NCBI RefSeq assembly: GCF_900096895.1
Contig: NZ_FMYO01000013.1
Location: 1 to 64,000, forward strand
Direction: 5' to 3'
Length of the DNA: 64,000 nt
Source: Acinetobacter kookii
Lineage (GTDB): Bacteria > Pseudomonadota > Gammaproteobacteria > Pseudomonadales > Moraxellaceae
The notes beneath the pieces were generated by a model. It was not told the origin of the DNA. It did no database searches and worked only from the letters and a program-made list of their open reading frames with translations. The translations under genes were made by a program, and so were the position numbers. Below are positions 8,333 through 16,273 of the stretch, one piece after another; the first letter of the stretch is position 1; the number at the start of each line of letters is the position of its first letter.

Positions 8333-9003
8333 TGAAATCACGTGCAAGTGAGCTGGCCGTAGGTATTTTTGTCATTCTGACCGGTATTGCATTATTTTTC
8401 CTGGCCATGAAAGTCAGTGGCCTGATGGGAACCAACCTGCGTGACAGCTATAGCATGACGGCAAGTTTTGACAACGTCAACGGCCTGAAACCGCGTGCCA
8501 AAGTGACCATGAGTGGTGTCACCATTGGCCGCGTTACCGATATTACCCTTGATCCGGTGTCGCGTTTGGCAACGGTGCGTTTTGACCTGGACGGCAAGTT
8601 GACGTCTTTTAATAAAGAACAGCTGAAAAAGGTTCAAGCCAATGCTTTGGAAGAATTGCGCTATAGCACAGAATACAGCGAAGCGGCTCCTTCGAAACAA
8701 AAAGAAATGGAAAAGCAACTTGTTGCTAACATGAACTCCATCACCAGTATTGATGAAGATGCTTACATTATGGTTGCCACCAATGGTTTATTGGGCGAGA
8801 AATATTTGAAAGTGGTACCAGGTGGTGGCCTGAACTATATTAAACGTGGTGAAAGCATTGCCAATACCCAAGGCACCATGGATCTTGAAGATTTGATCAG
8901 CAAGTTCATTACTGGCGGTGCGGGCAAGTCATCAGCGAAGGCGGCGGAAGAAAACACATCAACTGAATCAACAGAAGATGCGCAAACTTCATTTGTTGAG
9001 TAA
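8332..9003 (+). CDS. mlaD: Mla substrate-binding MCE-domain protein MlaD
   Basis: Membrane-anchored MCE protein whose hexamer forms the periplasmic channel on MlaE. One N-terminal transmembrane segment (about residues 9-28) is followed by the MCE core with FDNVNGLKPRAKVTMSGV and VGEK-like TNGLLGEKYLKVVPGG. Between these lies an insertion of about 45 residues (K-rich, starting near FNKEQLKK), making the protein 223 residues against about 183 in E. coli; a similar insertion is known in Acinetobacter MlaD. The C-terminus is a short acidic/Thr-rich tail. Confidence 0.95.
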   Translation: MKSRASELAVGIFVILTGIALFFLAMKVSGLMGTNLRDSYSMTASFDNVNGLKPRAKVTMSGVTIGRVTDITLDPVSRLATVRFDLDGKLTSFNKEQLKKVQANALEELRYSTEYSEAAPSKQKEMEKQLVANMNSITSIDEDAYIMVATNGLLGEKYLKVVPGGGLNYIKRGESIANTQGTMDLEDLISKFITGGAGKSSAKAAEENTSTESTEDAQTSFVE

Positions 9004-9021
9004 TTTTGAGAGGAGAATTTA

Positions 9022-9648
9022 ATGAATACTTTACTTAAACATACACTTGGCATAAGTGTTTTATCAACAATGATGGCGAGTACTGCTTTTGCACAACCGG
9101 CTGAAACGCCACCGGCGTTTGTTAAAAAAGTGGCGGATGGCCTGATTAGCCGTTTAAAAGCGGATCAGGGAAAATTGCAAAACAATCCTGCTGCAGTGAA
9201 AGCGATTGTGCGTCAAAACCTTGACCCTTATATTGATTCACAAGCCTTTACCCGTCTGGTGATGGGAACTTATGCCACCAATCAGTACAGTACGGCTGCT
9301 CAGCGTGCCAAGTTTGAACACAATTTCCGTGAAACTTTAATCGAAAATTACGGTACAGCTTTTGCTAAATATACCAACCAGACGTATAGCCTGCGTCCAT
9401 ATAAAGAAACCAATAGCAAAAATCCTGTAGTCACGATTGATTTCAACAACAAAGGCGAAAAAACGCCAGTATCTTTCCAGTTGGTGGATAAAGGCAATCA
9501 ATGGAAAGTACGTAATATCAATGTGGCTGGTATTGATTTAGGTTTACAGTTCCGCAATCAGTTTGCTGCAACGGTAAAACGTAATGGTGGCAATATCGAT
9601 AAAGCCATTGCGAACTTCGAACCAGATGCATCTGTAGATAAAAAATAA
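9022..9648 (+). CDS. mlaC: Periplasmic phospholipid carrier MlaC
   Basis: Soluble periplasmic shuttle between MlaD and the outer-membrane MlaA complex. It has a clear signal peptide (MNTLLKHTLGISVLSTMMAS, then TAFA before QPAET) and the Tol-Tol-associated fold typical of MlaC, with AFTRLVMGTY and RNINVAGIDLGLQFRNQF as recognisable stretches. The protein has 208 residues. GAGAGGAGA precedes the ATG at good spacing, 18 nt after the mlaD stop. Confidence 0.95.
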   Translation: MNTLLKHTLGISVLSTMMASTAFAQPAETPPAFVKKVADGLISRLKADQGKLQNNPAAVKAIVRQNLDPYIDSQAFTRLVMGTYATNQYSTAAQRAKFEHNFRETLIENYGTAFAKYTNQTYSLRPYKETNSKNPVVTIDFNNKGEKTPVSFQLVDKGNQWKVRNINVAGIDLGLQFRNQFAATVKRNGGNIDKAIANFEPDASVDKK

Positions 9649-9664
9649 CTAAGAAGGGTGTTCA

Positions 9665-9955
9665 GTGATTCAATTCATTCATCAGGAATTGCAGGTTTCC
9701 GGCAAAATAGATTATGCCAATGCAGAGGACTATTACCAGCAAGGTTTGAAACTGATTCAATCGCAGAATCAGTTTCCTGTGGTGGTCAATCTGGCACAGC
9801 TGGAACAGGGCGGTACGCTGGCTTTGGCCGTATTGGTGCGCTGGTTGCGTCAGACCCCGAAAGCCCAAGGCTTACAGTTTAAAGCAGTCCCTGAGAAGAT
9901 GCTGAAAATCATTCAGGCCTGTCATTTGCATGATGATCTGCAGCTGATTGCCTAA
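9665..9955 (+). CDS. mlaB: STAS-domain protein MlaB
   Basis: Cytosolic STAS protein that binds MlaF and is needed for transporter assembly and activity. It has 96 residues, starts with GTG 16 nt after mlaC with AGAAGGG as ribosome binding site, and ends the operon before a strong terminator. Sequence identity to other MlaB proteins is low in general; the call rests on size, position and the hydrophobic strand/helix pattern (VVVNLAQLEQGGTLALAVLVRWL). Confidence 0.88.
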   Translation: MIQFIHQELQVSGKIDYANAEDYYQQGLKLIQSQNQFPVVVNLAQLEQGGTLALAVLVRWLRQTPKAQGLQFKAVPEKMLKIIQACHLHDDLQLIA

Positions 9956-9961
9956 TCCAAT

Positions 9962-9988
9962 AAAAAAGCACCGCGAGGTGCTTTTTTA
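9962..9988 (+). terminator. Rho-independent terminator after mlaB
   Basis: AAAAAAGCACC and GGTGCTTTTTT pair around a GCGA loop. This is a strong terminator, and its U/A symmetry lets it work in both directions. Confidence 0.9.
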
Positions 9989-10024
9989 TTGAGCTGAGCT
10001 TGTAAGAGATGAATATTGAGCAGT

Positions 10025-10060
10025 CCTCTCTCCCTGAGGGAGAGAGTTAGAGAGAGGGGA
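10025..10060 (-). repeat. Dispersed palindromic repeat, copy 2
   Basis: CTCTCTCCCTGAGGGAGAGAG forms a hairpin, followed by TTAGAGAGAGGGGA. Read in reverse this matches copy 5 (CCTCTCCCT.. then a CTCTCC/GGAGAG hairpin). It lies in the mlaB-corA gap. Confidence 0.65.
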
Positions 10061-10148
10061 TAAAATTAGAATTCTAGATTTCTTCCTGTAGCTAGATTGG
10101 CGCGTAAAGCAGCTTAGATAAGTAATGAAATTGATGGGATTTAAAATA

Positions 10149-10182
10149 CCTCCCTCTAACTCCCTCCTGGAAGGAGGGAGGA
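10149..10182 (+). repeat. Dispersed palindromic repeat, copy 3
   Basis: CCTCCCTCTAACTCCCTCC is followed by TGGAAGGAGGGAGG, so the second half folds as CTCCCTCC/GGAGGGAG. It is opposite in orientation to copy 2, 90 bp away, so together they form a larger inverted pair downstream of both mlaB and corA. Confidence 0.65.
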
Positions 10183-10193
10183 TAAATGATGCC

Positions 10194-11207
10194 TCAAATC
10201 CATTTTTTCCAGCGGAAATAGGCCAGCGGTCCGATAAAGAAAGCCGCTAAAATAATACTGACCATAATGAAGCTGGTGGTGCCTCGTGCAAAAGGTAGCA
10301 CATCGGTATTCATGCCATAAACACTGGCAACCAGCATGGGTGGCGCGAGCATGCTTGGCAAGATCGAGAAGCGACGAATCGTGTCGTTCTGTTCGGTATT
10401 AATGAATCCGGAGGTGGTATCCAGCAAGAATCGAACCTTCTGGAACAGGAAGGCATCATGTTCGACCAGAGACCGAACGTCTTCGCTGAGTTCCCGAATA
10501 TCGGCATCATAAATATGACTACCCAAAGCACGTGGACGGGACAGGAAAGTCAGGACACGACGCAAATCGATTAAACACAATTGCGCTTTTCCGAGCATGT
10601 CTTCGAGTTGTGCCAGACGGGTAATCATGTCATCCAGATCGAGAATCTGTTCGCGATGACGGTTGTTCAGCACTTCTGTGGAATACTTTTCCAGATCCTT
10701 GTGGATATCTTCCAGGATATCCGCAAGCTCGTCCAGTTTGGCTTCCAGTAAGCCCAGCAGCACCCAGGTCGGGTCTTTGTAGTCAATCTCATAGTCATTG
10801 CGGCGGGCACGGGCACGAAAAGCACGAAAGGCCACCAGTTTTTCACCGCGCAGGGTAAACAGGCGCTCTTTATGCAGAATAAAAGCCACCGTTTGCACAG
10901 TTGCTAAAATGCTCGAATTGTCATCTGTTTCGCCATCGACCTGAAAATTTTTATTTTTCGTCAAAAAGTAGGTGCTGATATGTAAAATACCGTCATCATC
11001 ACGGTAAAATCGTGCCGATGAAGAAATATCCTCTAAAGATTTTAGGGTGGGTAAATTTTGCTCATAAGCATCTAAGACCCATTGTTGTTCTTCTTGTGAT
11101 GGGGCAATGAGATCGATCCACACTAAATCCGGGTGGAGATCAAAACCACCATTGATGGTGGCATCTTCCAAACTACCGCGCTCTGTGGCGTAAAAGGCTT
11201 CAAGCAT
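10194..11207 (-). CDS. corA: CorA-family magnesium/divalent cation channel
   Basis: Inner-membrane Mg2+ transport protein with a large cytosolic N-terminal domain and two C-terminal membrane helices. The signature YGMN sits at the end of the first helix (SVYGMNTDV), and the protein ends with the basic FRWKKWI. I place the start at 11207 (MLEAFYATERGS, 337 residues) rather than 11285, because a reverse-strand TATACT at 11231-11226 looks like its -10 box and GGGAAAA gives a ribosome binding site. The upstream ATG would overlap the divergent LOG gene region. It is a single gene. Confidence 0.93.
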   Translation of the reverse strand: MLEAFYATERGSLEDATINGGFDLHPDLVWIDLIAPSQEEQQWVLDAYEQNLPTLKSLEDISSSARFYRDDDGILHISTYFLTKNKNFQVDGETDDNSSILATVQTVAFILHKERLFTLRGEKLVAFRAFRARARRNDYEIDYKDPTWVLLGLLEAKLDELADILEDIHKDLEKYSTEVLNNRHREQILDLDDMITRLAQLEDMLGKAQLCLIDLRRVLTFLSRPRALGSHIYDADIRELSEDVRSLVEHDAFLFQKVRFLLDTTSGFINTEQNDTIRRFSILPSMLAPPMLVASVYGMNTDVLPFARGTTSFIMVSIILAAFFIGPLAYFRWKKWI

Positions 11208-11356
11208 GCTGTCTTTTCCCTGCGCAGTATAGGTTAATTGATGGGTGTATTTTAGACAAGGAATTGAATAAAAACACTGATTCAATCGCTTTTTTATTAA
11301 AAAATCTCCTGAAAATTTACTTTATTAATATGACATCTGTAAAACATGGTGAAAAA

Positions 11357-11950
11357 ATGACGAAATCAATCGCAATTTTTTGCGGCTCTTCTATTGGGAC
11401 AGATTCCATTTTTTTAGACACCGCGCAAAAAATGGGGCAGACCATCGCCCAGCAAGGTAAAACGCTGGTCTATGGTGGCGGCCGTTCTGGCTTGATGGGA
11501 GTAGTGGCCGACAGTGCTTTACAGGCAGGCGGAAAAGTCATTGGTGTCATTCCCAATGTATTGGTCGATCGTGAGCTGGCTCATCCGCATTTAACCGAAT
11601 TGCATGTGGTGTCCAATATGCATGAACGCAAAACCAAAATGTCGGAACTGTCCGATGCCTTTATTGCACTGCCGGGTGGTGCAGGAACGCTGGAAGAGAT
11701 TTTTGAGCAATGGACCTGGGCGCAGCTCGGTATTCATTTAAAGCCTTGCGCATTTTTAAATGTGGCCGGTTTTTATGATGATTTACTCAAGTTTATTCAG
11801 TTTACGACAGTGAAAGGTTTTACCCAGCCACGTTTTGCGGACAGCATTATTGCCTCTGATTCCATTGAAGAAATTTTGCAACAGTTTGATGCTTTTCAGG
11901 CACCACAGCCGAAATGGGGTATGGCTGATCAGCAAGCATTGGTGAAATAA
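11357..11950 (+). CDS. LOG-family protein (TIGR00730, putative nucleotide-monophosphate phosphoribohydrolase)
   Basis: Member of the LOG / lysine-decarboxylase-like family, which removes the ribose phosphate from (often cytokinin-type) nucleoside monophosphates. GGGRSGLMG (about 41-49) and PGGAGTLEE (about 109-117), the phosphate-binding motifs, are intact. The start is set at ATG 11357 (MTKSIAIFCGSS, 197 residues) with GGTGA just upstream; the longer frame from 11264 adds 31 residues unlike the family. The NUDIX gene begins 2 nt after its stop, which suggests joint nucleotide housekeeping. The in vivo substrate is not deducible. Confidence 0.88.
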   Translation: MTKSIAIFCGSSIGTDSIFLDTAQKMGQTIAQQGKTLVYGGGRSGLMGVVADSALQAGGKVIGVIPNVLVDRELAHPHLTELHVVSNMHERKTKMSELSDAFIALPGGAGTLEEIFEQWTWAQLGIHLKPCAFLNVAGFYDDLLKFIQFTTVKGFTQPRFADSIIASDSIEEILQQFDAFQAPQPKWGMADQQALVK

Positions 11951-11952
11951 AG

Positions 11953-12360
11953 ATGAAAGTGATTACAGTGGCGGCTGCCATTATTTTAAATGAGCAACAG
12001 CAACTTTTAGTGGTACGTAAGCAGAATACTTCCTGCTTTATGCAGGTGGGTGGCAAGCTGGAACCCAACGAGCCACCTGAAGCGACCATGCTGCGTGAAA
12101 TTCAGGAAGAAATTGGCTGCCAGGCTTCAATTGAACAATTCGTCGGTCGTTTTGAAACGGCAACCGCCAACGAGCCAGATCATCAGCTGGTCAGCTATAT
12201 TTATCATGTAACTTTAGATCACGCTCCAAAAATTGACGCTGAAATTGCCGAGATGAAGTGGGTCGGTTTAGAGGATAAAACCACCCCACTGGCACCTTTA
12301 ACCCGTGAAATTGTCATGCCTTGGGTGAAGCAATTTTTAACAGAAAGCACGATGTCCTGA
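11953..12360 (+). CDS. NUDIX hydrolase
   Basis: Pyrophosphohydrolase of the NUDIX superfamily with 135 residues. The NUDIX box is complete: G-x5-E-x7-REIQEEIG starting at GKLEPNEPPE (about residue 34). The N-terminal VITVAAAIILNEQQQLLVV resembles MutT/ADP-ribose pyrophosphatase-like proteins. It is likely co-transcribed with the LOG gene, separated by 2 nt. The substrate (damaged nucleotide or nucleoside-diphosphate derivative) cannot be read from sequence. Confidence 0.9.
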   Translation: MKVITVAAAIILNEQQQLLVVRKQNTSCFMQVGGKLEPNEPPEATMLREIQEEIGCQASIEQFVGRFETATANEPDHQLVSYIYHVTLDHAPKIDAEIAEMKWVGLEDKTTPLAPLTREIVMPWVKQFLTESTMS

Positions 12361-12414
12361 TGGATAAAATAAATTCTTCCTCGCAAGGATGAGCATAGGC
12401 TTCTGCCAGGAAAT

Positions 12415-12438
12415 AAAGGAAATCAGTAGACTTCCTTT
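12415..12438. terminator. Weak hairpin between the convergent NUDIX and comF genes
   Basis: AAAGGAA and TTCCTTT pair around a 10-nt loop between two convergent genes. There is no good T-run on either side, so any terminator activity would be weak. Confidence 0.3.
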
Positions 12439-12445
12439 CCTAGCT

Positions 12446-13078
12446 TTAAATCTCAGCACTGGTAATACAGGCTGCATAAATCTTTTGACAGCCCAATTGT
12501 TCAAGTTTCTGTTTTAAGGCATGCAGCGAACTGCCGGTCGTGACCACGTCATCCAGCATCAGTACCGTACGGTAACGGACGCGGGTTTTTGTGGCAATCA
12601 CGAATTGCTGCTCAATCTGGTCAAGCCGTTCAATACGGCTCAAGCCTTTTTGCGAATGCTGGGCCAGTCGTGCCACCGGTTGCCAGACCGGAATGTTCAG
12701 CTGTTTTGCCAAAATTTTCGCAAGCACCAATGACTGGTTATAGCCGCGTTCTGCCAGTCGTTGACTGGAAATCGGCATCGGGACGATGGCCTGGATTTTG
12801 GGAAGCTTGAGGTCGATAAGCGAGCCAACAAGCACGCTTTGAAAGTGCAGCTGTTGTTCATATTTGAATTTCTGAATAATACGGTCCATCGGGTAGGCAT
12901 AATGACAGGCCACCTGAATCTGCATTTCCTGTCGCTGGATGTTCTGTTTCAACCAGGGGAGTTGTTGCCAGCAGTCGGTACAGAGTGAATGATGACGTTG
13001 ATGGTCTATGCCACAAAGTACACATGGAGAAAGCCGCTGCATGGCTTTGTGCAGTAAGGGAGGAATAAATGACAGCAT
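12446..13078 (-). CDS. comF: ComF-family phosphoribosyltransferase-like protein
   Basis: Competence-associated cytosolic protein of the ComF/GntX family. An N-terminal zinc ribbon (CVLCG ... CTDCW, about residues 19-41) is followed by a phosphoribosyltransferase fold with MLDDVVTTGSS near residues 176-186. Acinetobacter is naturally transformable, and ComF is required for DNA uptake or processing in several species. I take ATG 13078 (MLSFIPPLLHKAMQ, 210 residues); the longer frame to 13132 runs towards the intercistronic hairpin. It follows recG on the same strand and may be co-transcribed. Confidence 0.88.
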   Translation of the reverse strand: MLSFIPPLLHKAMQRLSPCVLCGIDHQRHHSLCTDCWQQLPWLKQNIQRQEMQIQVACHYAYPMDRIIQKFKYEQQLHFQSVLVGSLIDLKLPKIQAIVPMPISSQRLAERGYNQSLVLAKILAKQLNIPVWQPVARLAQHSQKGLSRIERLDQIEQQFVIATKTRVRYRTVLMLDDVVTTGSSLHALKQKLEQLGCQKIYAACITSAEI

Positions 13079-13133
13079 ATTTTTCTTCTTCTGATGAATA
13101 TTAATTTTGCATAGGCAGTATTTAGGTAGCAAA

Positions 13134-13153
13134 CAGCAGCATTCATGCTGCTG
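13134..13153 (-). terminator. Hairpin between recG and comF
   Basis: CAGCAGCA and TGCTGCTG pair around a TTCA loop. No T-run follows on the reverse strand, so it is more likely an attenuating or RNA-stabilising hairpin than a full terminator. Confidence 0.4.
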
Positions 13154-13198
13154 ATACTGTAATCAATAATCCGCTAAATTGTTTAGGTAAAATTATTT

Positions 13199-15244
13199 TT
13201 ACACATAGGCATAGCGCGGCGCTTCAGGTAACCAGCGTTTCAGTAAAGCCTCTGCATTTTCCGGATAGTCTTTCAGAATTTGCTGCGCAACATAATGTGC
13301 CTGATTCAGCAGATGATCATCACGTTCCAGTTTGGCTACCCGAAAACCCATGTCACCGGTTTGCTTGGTGCCAAGCAGCTCACCCGGGCCGCGAATTTCC
13401 AGATCTTTTTCGGCAATGATAAAACCGTCATTGGTTTCACGCATAATCCGCAGCCGTTCCTGTCCATTTTGCGAAAGCGGATTTTTATACAGCAGGGCAC
13501 AGAAACTGGCAGTCGCACCTCGGCCAACCCGACCACGAAGCTGATGCAGCTGTGAAAGTCCCAGACGCTCGGCATTTTCAATCACCATGATGGAGGCGTT
13601 GGGCACATCCACGCCGACTTCAATCACGGTGGTGGCAATCAAGAGTTGTAGCTGATTGTCTTTAAATTGCTGCATCACTGCCTGTTTTTCATCAGCTTTC
13701 ATCTTGCCATGCACCAGACCAATGTTGAGCTGCGGAAAACGTTCCTTAATTTCCTGATAAGTCGCTTCAGCTGCTTGTGCATCCAGCGTTTCCGATTGTT
13801 CTACCAAAGTGCAGACCCAGTAAGCCTGTTTGCCTTCGGCGCAATTGCTGGCAATTCGGCTGAGTACCTCTTCGCGGCGATCCAAGGGGATGGTGACGGT
13901 CTGAATCGGGGTGCGGCCGGGCGGCAGTTCATCAATCACCGAGGTGTCCAGATCACCATAAGCCGACATGGCGAGCGTGCGTGGAATCGGGGTAGCGGTC
14001 ATCACCAGTTGATGCGGAGTCATGTTATTGGCACCTTTATTACGCAGCGCCAGCCGCTGATCGACCCCAAAACGATGCTGCTCGTCAATAATCACCAGGC
14101 CGAGTTTGCTGAATTCAACATTTTCCTGAAACAGGGCATGGGTACCCACCACCAGATTGGCTGTTCCCTGTTTAATGGTTTGCTCGGCCGCTGTACGGGC
14201 TTTGCCTTTCTGCTTGCCTGAAAGCCAGGACACATGCAGGCCTAAAGGTTCAAACCATTTTTTAAAGTTCAGATAATGCTGCTCTGCCAGAATTTCGGTC
14301 GGTGCCATCAGCGCCACTTGCCAGCCTTCTTCTAAAGCATGACAGGCGGCAACACCAGCCACCAGGGTTTTTCCTGCACCGACATCGCCCTGAACCAGAC
14401 GCAGCATCGGCTTGTTCTGTTTTAAATCCTGCACAATTTCCTTGGAAACCCGCTTTTGTGCACAGGTCAGGCTAAAGGGCAAGCTGTCCAATAACTGTTT
14501 GGCAAAATTCTTACTTGGACTAAAAGAAGGGGCGGCAATCTGCTGAATATAGGCACGCCGTGATAACAGACTGATCTGATGCGCCACCAGTTCTTCAAAA
14601 ATCAGCCGTTGCTGGGCTGGATGAGAACCTTGAGCCAGTTGCAACATGTTGGCATTTAGCGGCGGTTCATGAATATATTCCAGTGCCTGTTTCAGTGCAT
14701 AACCATTGGTAAATTTTTCCGGTAACAATTCGGGCAGGTCATCGCTGTGCTGTTTCAGCGCCTGTTTGACATATTCACGCAGTTTAGGCTGGGTTAGGCC
14801 ATCGGTTGCAGGATAAATCGCGGTGAGCTGGGTTTTCGGTAAGGGCGTATGTTCAGTAATGAGCTGAATTTCCGGATGATACAGCTCCAGACCCCGTGCA
14901 CCCACGCGGACTTCACCAAAAATGCGCAAGCGGTTGCCGACCTTGGCACGATCGGTCAGGGCTTTATAGACATGGTAAAAACGCAAGGTGACTTTGCCGA
15001 AATCATCCTGTAGCTGTACGGCCATGGATTTACGCTTACCGGGCGGAAAATCGACCCCTTTAACGATTCCCTCCAGTAAATAGCTGCGCCCCACGACCAA
15101 TTGGTTCATGGGGATGATCGTGCTACGATCTTCATAATCACGCGGCAGATGAAACAGTAAATCATCTGTGCTAAAGATATTCAGTTTTTCCAGTAATGCA
15201 GCAGAGGCAGTTCCTACCCCTTGCAATTGATGGACTGCAGCCAT
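13199..15244 (-). CDS. recG: ATP-dependent DNA helicase RecG
   Basis: Branch-migration helicase that reverses stalled replication forks and processes Holliday junctions and D-loops. The 681-residue length is normal. An N-terminal OB/wedge domain (about 1-190) is followed by helicase motifs GDVGAGKT, DEQHRFGVDQR, TATPIPRT and the C-terminal RGRVGRG. It begins 35 bp from the divergent epimerase-like gene, so the two promoters overlap. Confidence 0.97.
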   Translation of the reverse strand: MAAVHQLQGVGTASAALLEKLNIFSTDDLLFHLPRDYEDRSTIIPMNQLVVGRSYLLEGIVKGVDFPPGKRKSMAVQLQDDFGKVTLRFYHVYKALTDRAKVGNRLRIFGEVRVGARGLELYHPEIQLITEHTPLPKTQLTAIYPATDGLTQPKLREYVKQALKQHSDDLPELLPEKFTNGYALKQALEYIHEPPLNANMLQLAQGSHPAQQRLIFEELVAHQISLLSRRAYIQQIAAPSFSPSKNFAKQLLDSLPFSLTCAQKRVSKEIVQDLKQNKPMLRLVQGDVGAGKTLVAGVAACHALEEGWQVALMAPTEILAEQHYLNFKKWFEPLGLHVSWLSGKQKGKARTAAEQTIKQGTANLVVGTHALFQENVEFSKLGLVIIDEQHRFGVDQRLALRNKGANNMTPHQLVMTATPIPRTLAMSAYGDLDTSVIDELPPGRTPIQTVTIPLDRREEVLSRIASNCAEGKQAYWVCTLVEQSETLDAQAAEATYQEIKERFPQLNIGLVHGKMKADEKQAVMQQFKDNQLQLLIATTVIEVGVDVPNASIMVIENAERLGLSQLHQLRGRVGRGATASFCALLYKNPLSQNGQERLRIMRETNDGFIIAEKDLEIRGPGELLGTKQTGDMGFRVAKLERDDHLLNQAHYVAQQILKDYPENAEALLKRWLPEAPRYAYV

Positions 15245-15279
15245 TCGCCCTCAACTTGAGTTAAATCATCAGGTGCTTA

Positions 15280-16086
15280 ATGCGTATATTATTTATAGGT
15301 TATGGTAAAACGTCTACCCGGGTTGCCAAACAATTATTTCAGCAAGGCCACCAAATTACCACAATCAGCCAAAGTTCGAAAACGGATGCTTATGCGACTC
15401 ATCTGATTCAGGATGTGCATCAGCTTGATTTAGATCATCTTGAACCTGTGGATTGGGTCTATGTTTTATTGTCGCCGTCACAAAGCACGGTACAAGGCTA
15501 TCAGCAGACCTATGTCGATTCGGTTCAGCCCATTGTAAATGCCTTAAAACAGCATCCGCTGCAAAGGATTGTGGTGGTGTCCTCAACCAGGGTTTATGGT
15601 GAAAATGCCGGTGAGCGCATTGATGATGAATCTGCTCTTCAGCCTGTGGATGAGCAGGGCAAGTTACTCTGGAAAATGGAGCAACTTTACCAGCAGGCAT
15701 TTCCCCAGCAATGTATTGTCATTCGCCCAACTGGGATTTATGGTACTTCTGTAGCGAGAATGATCAAACTTGCTGAGAGCACCAAAACCTATGCCAATAT
15801 GCATTGGTCCAACCGGATTCATATTGATGATCTGGCGCGCTTCCTGGCTCACTTGCTTCACGTGGAACATCCAGAACCGTCTTATATTGTCACGAATAAT
15901 CAGCCTGTGCCTTTACATGAAGTGATTCAGTGGTTTCAGCGGCAACTCAATCTGTCTGAACTGGTTGTTGAAAGCCAGAAGAAAACGGGTAAACGGATTT
16001 ATGCGACGCGAATGCCTGAAACTGGATTTCAGTTAGAACATGAGGATTGTTTTGGGGATTATGCAGAATTGTTAAAGGTAGAGTGA
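15280..16086 (+). CDS. NAD(P)-dependent epimerase/dehydratase-like protein (extended SDR, YeeZ-like)
   Basis: Protein of 268 residues with an N-terminal Rossmann fold (MRILFIGYGKTSTRVAKQL), VVVSSTRVYGENAGER (the SDR T/S strand and YxxxK region are atypical) and VIRPTGIYG, as in the YeeZ / atypical SDR group. AGGTG lies 5 nt before the ATG. The substrate is unknown; related proteins are annotated as sugar-nucleotide epimerases without proof. It faces away from recG. Confidence 0.75.
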   Translation: MRILFIGYGKTSTRVAKQLFQQGHQITTISQSSKTDAYATHLIQDVHQLDLDHLEPVDWVYVLLSPSQSTVQGYQQTYVDSVQPIVNALKQHPLQRIVVVSSTRVYGENAGERIDDESALQPVDEQGKLLWKMEQLYQQAFPQQCIVIRPTGIYGTSVARMIKLAESTKTYANMHWSNRIHIDDLARFLAHLLHVEHPEPSYIVTNNQPVPLHEVIQWFQRQLNLSELVVESQKKTGKRIYATRMPETGFQLEHEDCFGDYAELLKVE

Positions 16087-16109
16087 GTGTCACTCTGATA
16101 TTTGAAGTT

Positions 16110-16142
16110 CCTCCTCCCTATAGTAGGAGGTTAGGAAGAGGG
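16110..16142 (-). repeat. Dispersed palindromic repeat, copy 4
   Basis: CCTCCTCCCTATAGTAGGAGG folds as CCTCC/GGAGG around the centre and is followed by TTAGGAAGAGGG, the reverse-oriented form of the family. A damaged partial copy (CTCTCCCTAGCCCTC) follows at about 16154-16168. Confidence 0.55.
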
Positions 16143-16225
16143 TTTTTAATCAATCTCTCCCTAGCCCTCACTTGCGCTAGATTTAAAGCAGTACTTTATC
16201 TCTAGCTCAGGATAGTATTTAACAG

Positions 16226-16259
16226 ACCTCTCCCTATTCCTCTCCTAGAAGGAGAGGGA
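16226..16259 (+). repeat. Dispersed palindromic repeat, copy 5
   Basis: CCTCTCCCTATTCCTCTCC is followed by TAGAAGGAGAGGG. This is the cleanest copy and can serve as reference for the family. It lies just past the plsB stop and could form its transcript end. Confidence 0.65.
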
Positions 16260-16273
16260 ACGGAGAATGAAGA

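Noticed and set aside
11208-11285. 26-residue N-terminal extension of CorA
   Set aside because: The likely -10 box of corA lies inside it, and the extension does not resemble CorA.
13667-14221. 184-residue ORF opposite recG
   Set aside because: Composition is low-complexity and lies fully inside recG; no ribosome binding site or family motif.
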